From Pseudomonadota bacterium (GTDB lineage: Bacteria > Myxococcota_A > UBA796 > CAJQPC01): DNA of 64,000 nucleotides. Location of the stretch: assembly GCA_024228935.1 (NCBI GenBank), contig JAAESX010000234.1:1-64000 (forward strand). The letters are read 5' to 3'. Positions within the stretch are counted from its first letter, which is position 1. Every line of letters begins with the position of its first letter. The position numbers and the translations under genes are program-made. Below are positions 55,089 to 64,000 of this stretch, piece by piece. The notes below the pieces were generated by a model. It was not told the origin of the DNA. It was given only the letters and a program-made list of their open reading frames with translations, and did not search any database.

Positions 55089-55664
55089 ATGCTCTGGATG
55101 ATGACCGCCGCGCTGGCCGCACCCGCGGACTACGAGAAGAACAAGTCCGACAACGGCTGCACCGCGTACGTCGGCCCCGAGGCGGCGTCCGGGATCGGAC
55201 CGGTCCAGGTCGAGTGCCACTGGCCCGAGCAGACCGTCGAAGAGATCGACCAGCTGCTGGGCGACGTGGGCATCCACGACGACATCTTCGGGCTGATCAT
55301 CGAGAGCACTGTGACGAGCGAGGAGGACGGCGTCTCCTCGGTCAAGCAGGTCCACAACAGCCCCCCGCTGGACCATCGTGAGCTCGTGCAGCTGATGGGC
55401 CGGAAGGAGAAGGACGGGGTCATCACCCACTGGTGGAAGAAGGCTCCCAGCCAGCCGGCCGTGGGCGACGGCAACGTCCTGCCCGACACGAACGACGGCC
55501 AGTGGATCCTGCAGGAGCACCCCAAGGGCGGCGTCTCGCTGATCTACCAGCTCAACTACGCGCCCGGCGGGTCCGTCCCGAGCTTCGTGATCCGTGCCTT
55601 CCAGTCCAGCGGCGTGCTCGACTTCCTGGGCGACCTGCACGCCTACGCGACCGCGAACGGATGA
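55089..55664 (+). CDS. Secreted START/SRPBCC-like protein (copy 1)
   Basis: 191 residues. A short signal peptide (MLWMMTAALAAPA) precedes a START-like fold: VQVECHWPEQTVEEIDQLL, QVHNSPPLDHRELVQLM, GGVSLIYQLNYAPGGSVPSF, then a C-terminal helix. The next gene is a paralogue of the same length coupled by ATGA (55661-55664). It may bind a lipid in the periplasm; no catalytic residues are known for this subfamily. Confidence 0.78.
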   Translation: MLWMMTAALAAPADYEKNKSDNGCTAYVGPEAASGIGPVQVECHWPEQTVEEIDQLLGDVGIHDDIFGLIIESTVTSEEDGVSSVKQVHNSPPLDHRELVQLMGRKEKDGVITHWWKKAPSQPAVGDGNVLPDTNDGQWILQEHPKGGVSLIYQLNYAPGGSVPSFVIRAFQSSGVLDFLGDLHAYATANG

Positions 55665-56224
55665 TCTGGGTCGGCCTGGCGCTCGCCGGTGACGGCTGGG
55701 AGGTCCTCAAGGAGACCGACCACTGCTCGTTCGCCCGGGGCCCGGTCGAAGACGACGGCAACCTGCCCCTGGCCGTCAGCTGCGCGTGGCCACACGTGGA
55801 CGTCGAGACCCTCGAGAAGGTGCTCGTGGACTACGCCGCGCACGACGACGTCTGGGAGAGCGTGGCGACCGCCACCGACGCGGGGGAGACCGACGAGGGC
55901 CAGCCTCGGGTCCACCATGTGCACGCCCTGCCGGGGGTCGCCGATCGTGAGATCGAGCTCACGTGGACGCGCACCGAGGACGACGGCGCCATCAAGCACG
56001 CCTGGGAGAAGTCGACGGTCCAGCCGACCATCGACCCGGACCGCGTCATCCCGGATCGGGACGACGGCTACTACCTGGTGCGACCGGAAGGCGAGGGCGT
56101 CGTCATCGAGGCGCTCTTCGTCTACGACCCCGGCGGCAGCATCCCCGACTGGCTCGTGAGGGCGACCCAGGTCACGTCCGCCGTGATGATGCTCGAGGAG
56201 CTCGAGAGCTACGCAGGACAGTAG
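55661..56224 (+). CDS. Secreted START/SRPBCC-like protein (copy 2)
   Basis: 187 residues, paralogue of the preceding gene: VSCAWPHVDVETLEKVLVDY, VHHVHALPGVADREIELTWT, EGVVIEALFVYDPGGSIPDW match it block for block. The N-terminus (MIWVGLALAGDGW) is a short signal-like segment. A tandem duplication; function unknown. Confidence 0.78.
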   Translation: MIWVGLALAGDGWEVLKETDHCSFARGPVEDDGNLPLAVSCAWPHVDVETLEKVLVDYAAHDDVWESVATATDAGETDEGQPRVHHVHALPGVADREIELTWTRTEDDGAIKHAWEKSTVQPTIDPDRVIPDRDDGYYLVRPEGEGVVIEALFVYDPGGSIPDWLVRATQVTSAVMMLEELESYAGQ

Positions 56225-56300
56225 ACCGATCTACCCGCGGTCGATCCCAGGCCGCTTTCGGGGCCCCAGAGCTGGCACGCGGCGTGCACACTGGCTGGGC

Positions 56301-57263
56301 ATGCTCTACGTCCAGGCCTCGCTTCTCGCCCTCCACGTCAACGAACAGCCCGACTCGGCCACGAGTCACTGGGCGCGCATCAACACACCGGTCGAGGTGC
56401 TGGACGAGCGCGGCGACATGCTCCAGATCAAGCTCCTGGACCGGCCGGACGAGCACGCCATCACCGGCTGGGTCGTCGGCGAGTACCTGGACACCGAGGC
56501 CGTCACGCTTCGGATGGCGACCGACCAGGTCCGCGAGGCCCAGCACCTGACCCAGGACGACGAGCTGCTCGAGCAGTGGACCGACCGCCGTGACGCCCTG
56601 TCCCCCCAGTGGAACCGCGAGCCCGACCCGACCGCTTTCGTCGGCTACTGCGAGACCGACCGCGTGATGCTCCTCGGGACGCTGAGCGAGGCCGACGGGT
56701 TCACCGCGCCCCCCCACGCCGACGGCACCCGGCGCCAGCTTCGGGAGCTCTCCGCGCAGCACTGGCTCCGCATCACGGACGGGAAGAGCCCCGAGCCCAT
56801 CGTGGGCAGCCCGTTCGTCCAGCCATTCGCCACCAGCACGTGGAACGAGGAGGGTAGGTCCGCCTTCGCGCCCGGCACCTGCGACGGCATCTGCGACGAC
56901 GAGAGCGAGAACAAGGTCGTGCTCGGACCCTGCGAGGATCCCGGCGCCATCTACGTGAGCAGCCACGCGGTCGAGTGGACGGCCGCGCGGAACGACAGCG
57001 TGCGCGTCGAGGACGGCATGGGCCTGTGGTCGGTGCTGGCCGGCCCCATGCGGATCGAGGTCCAAGCGACCTTCCAGGACCAGTACGGCGACGGCAAGGA
57101 CGTGCCCCCGATGCCCCAGCGCGCGTGGATCCGAGTCGGCGAGCAACGCTACGTCATCGTCGGCCAGGGAGGCGGCAACTGGGGCGGGGTGATGGTCTTC
57201 GAGGTGACCGACCGGGGCGTGCTGCACACCACCGACATCGGGCTCTACGGGTCCGGCTGCTAG
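56301..57263 (+). CDS. Hypothetical protein with SH3-like N-terminal domain
   Basis: 320 residues. Residues ~1-75 (INTPVEVLDERGDMLQIKLL and ITGWVVGEYLD) resemble a bacterial SH3 domain. The middle is unassigned, with a Cys-rich patch (GTCDGICDDESENK). The C-terminal part is beta-rich (QRAWIRVGEQRYVIVGQGGGN). The N-terminus lacks a clear signal peptide. No family is recognised. Confidence 0.72.
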   Translation: MLYVQASLLALHVNEQPDSATSHWARINTPVEVLDERGDMLQIKLLDRPDEHAITGWVVGEYLDTEAVTLRMATDQVREAQHLTQDDELLEQWTDRRDALSPQWNREPDPTAFVGYCETDRVMLLGTLSEADGFTAPPHADGTRRQLRELSAQHWLRITDGKSPEPIVGSPFVQPFATSTWNEEGRSAFAPGTCDGICDDESENKVVLGPCEDPGAIYVSSHAVEWTAARNDSVRVEDGMGLWSVLAGPMRIEVQATFQDQYGDGKDVPPMPQRAWIRVGEQRYVIVGQGGGNWGGVMVFEVTDRGVLHTTDIGLYGSGC

Positions 57264-57266
57264 GCC

Positions 57267-58503
57267 CTACTTCTTCAGGGTCACGACCACGGTCTCTTCC
57301 GCGCCCGCGCCGATCTTCGTCCGCGTCTGCTTCGCCTCGTAGCCGGGAGCGGTCACCACCAGCTCGATGGTGCCTGGGGCCAGCTCGGTCGCGGCGCCCG
57401 CGGCGACCTCGGTGTAGTCGTTCTGGGGTGAGCGCCAGACCGCGCCCTCGATCGTCTCACCGTGGACGTCCTGGACCTGAACGGTCAGGTTGCCGGGCAG
57501 CGCGACGAGCGAGACGCGCACGATGTGCGTGTCGGTGTCGGGGATCTCGACCGACTGCGTCACCTGCTGGTAGCCGCGGCTCACAGAGGTCAGCTCATAG
57601 CTGCCGCCGTACAGGTCGAAGGACTCGCCGCCGAAGCCGTGCCAGGTCCTCTCGGCGCCGGCCGGGCTCCACTCGCCACCGATCCGCTTCTGGGACTCGT
57701 TCTCGAACTCGATGAGCACGACGGTGGGCTCGGGCAGCCATCCTCGTCGCGCACGCCGTCCATGTCCTCGGGCTCGTCCGGGCAGCCGTCGCGGTTGTCC
57801 ATCACGCCGTCGAAGTCGGCGTCGCCACCCGTCGAGCGAGGCTCCCAGCCCAGCCCGGCGACCGCGCGGAACTGAGGCGCACCCACGCCGCCGTTGAGGC
57901 CGGCGCCAGCCCCGACGCGCAGGACCAACGCGTCGCTGAGCCGACGGGTCACCCCCGCGAGCGCCTCGGCGGGCCGAGCGGCCGAGCCGCCCCCGACGGT
58001 GATGTGCGAGGCGACGTCCAGGACGGCCGCGACCTCCCAGGTGACGTCCCCACTCGTCGAGACGGTCCCGACATGCGCGCCGTGGCGGCCAGACCGGTGG
58101 GGTAGTCGACCCGGTCCAGGATGGAGACCTTCACGTCGAGCGCGGGGTCTCCGAGCCCGGTCTCGCCTGGCTCGGTCTCGCTGAACGACCGAAGCTGGAG
58201 CGGCAGGTCCACGCCGATCCGAACCGGCCCGCGGGTGTGCGCGGCGGTCACCGAGAGCTGCGCCACGCCACTGACCACCTCGGTCCGCGTCCCGTCGGCG
58301 GCGGTGTAGACGACCGGGTCGTCCATGTAGTTGAGCGTGCTGCGAACGGCGGTGTAGCCGTTGTCCGCCCGCGTCGTGTCGTCGGTCCACAGCGTGCGGT
58401 TGCCGTCGATCGACGGCCGGTAGAGCTGGCTGGTGAGGGCGGGGGCGTCACCAGAGGCGACGACGTCCTGGGCGAAGGCGGCCGAGGTCAGGAGCAGCAG
58501 CAT
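57267..58503 (-). pseudogene. Frameshifted outer-membrane protein (OmpA/PEGA-type)
   Basis: Read with two one-base repairs it gives ~412 residues: a signal peptide (MLLLLTSAAFA), a beta-barrel-like region (VRIGVDLPLQLRSFSETEPGE, GDVTWEVAAVLDVASHITVG), a TSP3/OmpA linker (DADFDGVMDNRDGCPDEPED) and a C-terminal PEGA-like domain (FDLYGGSYELTSVSRGYQQV). The first break is near 58075 (after GLAATA). The second is at the GGG run 57732-57734, where one G restores DEDGCPEPTVVL. The total of 1237 bases plus two is divisible by three. It is translationally coupled (TGATG) to the decayed repeat protein upstream. The breaks may be sequencing errors. Confidence 0.8.
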
Positions 58504-59977
58504 CAGACCACCTCCCGGCGGCGAACGAAGACGAGAGCCAGGAGCACCAGGGTCCCGAAGCCCGTGGGCACGTCCGGCTGCGTGCTGCAGCTCGACCAGC
58601 CACCGGAGTAGCTGCCCGGGTCCAGGTCATCGGATGGATCCAGCGGATCTCGTCCCTGTTCGACCTCCGGCCCGTCGGCAAGACCCCCACCGTCGCTGTC
58701 CGCGACCAGTGGATCCGTGCCCAGGTCGACCTCCTCGCCGTCGTCGTCGTCCAGGGGATCCGTGCCGAGTGCAACCTCGTCCCCGTCGCTCAGTCCGTCG
58801 TCATCGCTGTCGTCGTCGTCGGGGTCGGTCCCGTAGATGTTCTCCTCGGCGTAGTCCGTGAGTCCATCGGAGTCCCGGTCCGCCAGGTCGTCGCTCGGAT
58901 CCAGTGGATCCGTGCCGTCCGTGTCCACCTCGGTGGGGTCGGTCCGCCAGATGTAGGCCTCGTCGCCGTCGTCGAGCCCGTCTGAGTCCGAGTCCTGGAC
59001 CAGGGGGTCGGATCCGGCGGTCACCTCGTCGCCATCCAGCACGCCGTCGGCGTCCGTGTCGCCGTTCTGGGGGTCGGTCCCGTAGGTGGAGACCTAGTCC
59101 CCGTCCTCGAGGCCGTCGCCGTCGCTGTCGACGTCATCGGCGTCCAGACCCCACAGCAGGGTCTCGTCGCCGTCCTCGAGCCCGTCAGGCAGTACCGGTC
59201 GCCGATCGGGTCGGTGAGCGTGTGGACGACCGAGTCCTGGGAGTTCGTGTAGAAGCCCAGCCAGCCCGTCGGGAACAGCCCGGTCTCCGAGAACTCGACG
59301 ACGCCGTCGATCGAGACCTCGATCGACGTCGAGGTGTAGGTGAGCTCGACCGTGTACGCGGTGTTGTCCGTCCAACCGGTCGACGAGTACGTGCTCGAGC
59401 GGGCCACCTCGGAGACGGCCCCCGTGTGACACCAGAGATCGTGCACGTCGACGTCGCCGGTCACCTGGCTCATGGCCAGACCGACGGTGCTGGTGCACGT
59501 TCCGTTCGACTGGGTGCTCTGGAGCCAGTCGAACAGGATCCAGTGGGCGTCCGGCTCCTCGCCCTCGTCGTAGGCGACCACAAAGCCGAAGTAGTCGTCG
59601 TCGGTGTTGGAGGTCACCTCCATGTCGAACGTGACCGTGACGTCCTCGATGGGGAGGGTGGTCAGGTAGACCGCGGCCGAGCTGTTGTTCGCCTGGCTGA
59701 CGGTGAGCTCGTCGCCGCTGGTGGACCAGCTCGCGGCCGAGCCCCCGGACACGATGAGCTCGTCGAAGTCCTCCTCGAACGAGGTCGCGAAGACGCAGTC
59801 GTAGCCGGGCTCGATGTCGCACCGGGCGTCACACCCATCGCCGTCGTCGGTGTTCCCGTCGTCTCATTCTTCGCCGGCGTCCAATGCGTCGTCTCCGCAC
59901 TCGGTCGCGGCGGCCGCGACGGACGGAGAAAGGGCGAGGGTCAGCAGGCCGATGAGGCCGAGCTCGGCACGGATCAT
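58503..59977 (-). pseudogene. Decayed secreted Cys-rich/TSP3-repeat protein
   Basis: The frame from the ATG at 59977 encodes a signal peptide (GLIGLLTLALSPSVAAAA), then ECGDDALDAGEE, a TGA (59864-59866), and DDGNTDDGDGC. The stop sits exactly at the conserved Cys of the CDDGN motif. A lectin-like domain follows (VYLTTLPIEDVTVTFDMEV). A one-base deletion lies at ~59187 (after RYCL). A TAG (59094-59096) replaces a Glu in the TSP3 repeats. The rest (GDEVTAGSDPLVQDSDSDG) reads to a C-terminal tag-like end (VPTGFGTLVLLALVFVRRRE). It is a relative of the intact gene at 52225. Three lesions suggest real decay. Confidence 0.82.
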
Positions 59978-60016
59978 AGGGGGGCTCCAGGGGGTGCCGG
60001 AGCTTACCGCAGAGGA

Positions 60017-60631
60017 CTATTCGGGTTTCTGATCCTCGTGAATCACGTCCACGGGGACCCCGATGACGTTGGCGAGCTCCTGGGCCTTCTGCTTGAAGTC
60101 CATCTCCTTGGAGTCCTCGTAGACCTCGCGCGTCCCGTCGGTCAGCTTGATCAGGATGGCCGAACAATAGGCCTCTCCCTGGAGCCGGCCCTCGTACTCG
60201 ATCGCCGCGATCTCGGAGAACTCGATCGACAGGCTCTGGGGCTCGTCCTTCCCCTTGAAGTGACGGTCGATCTTGATCAGCTTCCGGCTGGTCGCGAGCT
60301 GCGAGTACGCCGTGTAGGTGCCGGCGCAGATGGCGATGTCGGCCTGCGGCGCGGCGACCGCGAAGGCGCGCGGGACCGTGACGCTCTGGCCATCGGGGTT
60401 CGACACGACCAGGTCGTGCTCCCCAGGGCCGAGCGACGGGACGACCACCTCGAGCATGGTCAGGCCCTTGACCTCCGCCGTCGCGGGCTCGCCGCCGAGC
60501 GTGGCCGTCGCCCCCGCCTGCAGGTCGTTCCCGACGACGCGAATGGTGTCGCCGGCCTGTCCTCCCGAGGGGTCCACGACATCGACGCCGGGCGGATTGG
60601 CGGAGCAGGCGATCCAGAGCAACGGGAGCAT
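60017..60631 (-). CDS. Lipoprotein with IPT/TIG domain
   Basis: 204 residues. Lipobox WIAC, then an IPT/TIG Ig-like domain (VVDPSGGQAGDTIRVVGNDLQ, ATLGGEPATAEVKGLTMLEVVVP, GEHDLVVSNPDG). The C-terminal ~100 residues are a PH-like beta domain (LIKIDRHFKGKDEPQSLSIEF, GTREVYEDSKEMDFKQKA). Surface or periplasmic; function unknown. The ATG at 60631 has GAGG ahead; the longer frame upstream overlaps gpmI. Confidence 0.82.
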   Translation of the reverse strand: MLPLLWIACSANPPGVDVVDPSGGQAGDTIRVVGNDLQAGATATLGGEPATAEVKGLTMLEVVVPSLGPGEHDLVVSNPDGQSVTVPRAFAVAAPQADIAICAGTYTAYSQLATSRKLIKIDRHFKGKDEPQSLSIEFSEIAAIEYEGRLQGEAYCSAILIKLTDGTREVYEDSKEMDFKQKAQELANVIGVPVDVIHEDQKPE

Positions 60632-60673
60632 GAAGACCTCGGAAGGGGCGTCAGCCGGAGTTAACCACGAGCC

Positions 60674-62271
<1,598 letters not shown>

Positions 62272-62275
<4 letters not shown>

Positions 62276-63276
62276 TCGACCTCCGCTCCGACACCGTCAC
62301 CCGTCCCACGCCCGACATGCTCGCGGCCATGATGTCTGCCGACATCGGCGACGACGTCTTCGGCGACGACCCGTCGTGCAACCGGCTCGAGGCGCACGCT
62401 GCGGAGCTCGCGGGCATGGAGGCCGGCCTGTTCGTCCCGAGCGGCACGATGGGCAACCAGATCGCGATCCGCTGCTGGACCCAGCCCGGCGACGAGGTCC
62501 TGATGGAGGCCGGGAGCCACCCGTTCAACTACGAGGCCGCCGGCGCCGCGGTCATCTCCGGCGTGCAGATCAAGACGCTGACGGGCGAGAACGGGCAGCT
62601 CGCACCCCAGACCATCTGGGAAGCCGTGCGGGTCGACGACGTGCACTTCGCGCCGGCGACGCTCGTCAGCATCGAGAACACGGCCAACCGCGGCGGCGGA
62701 ACGATCTACGACCAGGACGCCCTGGACGCCATCGGCGCCGGCTGCACCGAGCGCGGTCTGCGCGCGCACATGGACGGGGCCCGGGTGTTCAACGCGGTCG
62801 TCGGCAGCGGCGTGGCGCTCTCTCGCGTCGTGCAGGAGTTCGACTCGATCACGTTCTGCCTGAGCAAGGGCCTGGGCGCGCCGGTCGGCTCGGTGCTCTG
62901 TGGGCCGGCGGACATGATCCACCGCGGTCGACGCTTCCGGAAGTTCCTGGGCGGCGGAATGCGCCAGGCCGGCTTCCTGGCCGCGGCGGGCATCTACGCG
63001 CTCGAGCACCACGTCGAGCGGCTCGCCGACGACCATGCTCGATGCCGCACGCTCTGGTCGGGGCTGACCGAGCTCGGGTACGCCGTGCGCGAGCCGGAGA
63101 CGAACATGGTCTACGTCACGGTGCCCGAGGCACACGCCGCCGTGGCGTTCCTGGCCGAACGCGGGGTCCAGACCCACGCCGTGGCCGCGGACTGCATCCG
63201 GCTGGTCACGCACCTCGATGTCGACGACGACGGGATCGAGCAGACGCTCGCAGGGTTCGCGGCCGTCAGGGCGTGA
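62272..63276 (+). CDS. ltaE: Low-specificity threonine aldolase (PLP enzyme)
   Basis: 334 residues. It opens with the family signature IDLRSDTVTRPTPDMLAAM. GDDVFGDDPSCNRLE and FVPSGTMGNQIAI are conserved. The PLP lysine lies in FCLSKGLGAPVGS, preceded by the Asp/His of AHMDGARVFN. It splits threonine to glycine and acetaldehyde. Fold type I PLP enzyme, cytoplasmic. ATGA-coupled to gpmI. I cannot tell L-threonine from L-allo-threonine preference by eye. Confidence 0.92.
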
Positions 63277-64000
63277 GCTTCCGGTTGTCGGAGGCCGTCC
63301 GCGTCATCGCCCGGTAGTCGAGCACGACCGGGTCCTTCACGGGCAGCAGGCTGAGGCGCCCCTTCCAGGTGACGCCGTAGTCGTACGTGGTCAGCTTGAT
63401 GCTCGCCGATCCTGCGTGCGGGGTCAGCGTCAGCGTCGGGGCGACCGGGTACCAGGCCCGCCACCGGATCGAGGAGATGTCGATCAGGTGCTCGACCAGC
63501 CCATCGAGCTCGTAGGCCTGGGGCCGGTACGCCAGGGCGCTCGGCGCCACCGAGGGGTTCCGGACGCGCAGCCAGCCGACCACCGGGATCGGGAGGCCGG
63601 GCGCCTCACGCCGGCGTCGCCCCGAGGCCCGCGGCATGACCAGACGCACAGGCGCACCGAGCAGGGCCAGGTATGCAGTCGGAAGCCGGCGCATCAGCCA
63701 GGTCCGCAGGGGGAGCTTCGGCGCTGCCCGGTCGAACTCGTGGACGGCCTGACTCGCCTCGCGAGCGCGGACCCGGCCCGCGCGGATGTCCACGCCCTGC
63801 AGGACCTTGGAGTAGCCGTACGCTTCGCGGCCGCTGGTCTGGGCCATCAGGTTTCCGGGCGCCAGCCACGGGAAGAACGCCCGGGGGATCCCCTTCTTCG
63901 GGCACCGCACGAACACCGCGAGCCCGGTCTCGTCGTACCGGATGTTGCGCCCCGACTTGAGCTCGGACTGGTCGAACTCGTCGAACTCGCTGTACAGGAG
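63266..64000 (-). CDS. Acetoacetate-decarboxylase-like protein, truncated by right edge
   Basis: The frame is open from the window edge (63917-64000 adds 28 codons without a stop), so the N-terminus lies outside. The block SGREAYGYSKVLQGVDI resembles the GREIxGYPKK motif of acetoacetate-decarboxylase-family proteins, and the preceding FFPWLAPGNLMAQ fits the strand before it. The rest (VVGWLRVRNPSVAPSALAYR) is divergent. The family includes decarboxylases and non-enzymatic homologues, so the activity is uncertain. It overlaps the convergent aldolase gene by 11 bases. Confidence 0.5.
   Translation of the reverse strand, partial: LLYSEFDEFDQSELKSGRNIRYDETGLAVFVRCPKKGIPRAFFPWLAPGNLMAQTSGREAYGYSKVLQGVDIRAGRVRAREASQAVHEFDRAAPKLPLRTWLMRRLPTAYLALLGAPVRLVMPRASGRRRREAPGLPIPVVGWLRVRNPSVAPSALAYRPQAYELDGLVEHLIDISSIRWRAWYPVAPTLTLTPHAGSASIKLTTYDYGVTWKGRLSLLPVKDPVVLDYRAMTRTASDNRKLTP

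Overview
The window is a GC-rich (roughly two-thirds G+C), gene-dense, chromosome-like stretch. The gene content points to Myxococcota or a closely related deltaproteobacterial lineage. Evidence: a long Ser/Thr kinase pair with AAA/TPR tails and a PP2C phosphatase, sigma-54 activators (one with an FHA domain), many short lipoproteins with Asp/Ser/Ala-rich linkers, Myxococcus-type Cys-rich (CDDGN) repeats, and a MYXO-CTERM-like tail. Nothing looks like a phage or insertion sequence. I see no rRNA operon or CRISPR array. No gene-free gap exceeds 300 bases; the longest (622-888) holds a duplicated dyad element.

Layout. 1-2.8 kb: periplasmic MsrB, a small HTH protein behind two tandem dyads, an SPFH protein, and a tRNA-Lys(CTT) gene whose acceptor stem cannot close at positions 1-3. 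2.8-8 kb: a B12-binding radical SAM enzyme, a membrane protein coupled to an LpxL-like acyltransferase, a PilZ protein and a sulfatase-fold lipoprotein. 8.0-10 kb: the most interesting locus. A 75-residue lipoprotein-like peptide ending in a CPPCG motif is coupled to a DUF692/MNIO enzyme, a 70-residue helical protein and a frameshifted DUF2461 gene, all by 4-base overlaps. I infer a RiPP-type peptide modification system. 10-17.8 kb: two giant Ser/Thr kinases, with a divergent PP2C phosphatase and a small membrane protein. 17.8-22.3 kb: a four-gene Gld-like ABC transporter operon. 22.4-24.8 kb: an operon of two paralogous small membrane proteins with Cys/Tyr-rich tails, an unknown exported protein, a YidD homologue and a membrane protein.

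24.9-37.4 kb: a Cys-rich lipoprotein, a degenerate HD-GYP protein with a HEAT-like partner, an esterase lipoprotein, a GT-C-like membrane protein with a peroxiredoxin, ThyX, DUF1697, a REP-like palindrome cluster, a TPR protein with its coiled-coil partner, and an atypical receiver protein. 37.4-41.9 kb: an FHA/sigma-54 activator, an NtrC-type regulator with its histidine kinase, and a ferredoxin with a long Pro/Glu spacer. 41.9-50 kb: surface lipoproteins (FG-GAP, cytochrome-like) and a divergent pair (HTH-like protein and pseudo-ATPase) whose shared promoter has a perfect -35 hexamer inside a palindrome. 50-64 kb: a fused E1 alpha-beta dehydrogenase, a MYXO-CTERM protein, an FAD oxidoreductase, tandem START-like paralogues, a decayed pair (OmpA-like protein and TSP3-repeat protein), GpmI, threonine aldolase, and an edge-truncated acetoacetate-decarboxylase-like gene.

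Functional assignments come from reading motifs by eye; no database search was run. Three genes carry single-base frameshifts (one of them also has two stop codons). Two of the indels fall in G/C homopolymers, so sequencing error should be excluded before calling those genes dead.
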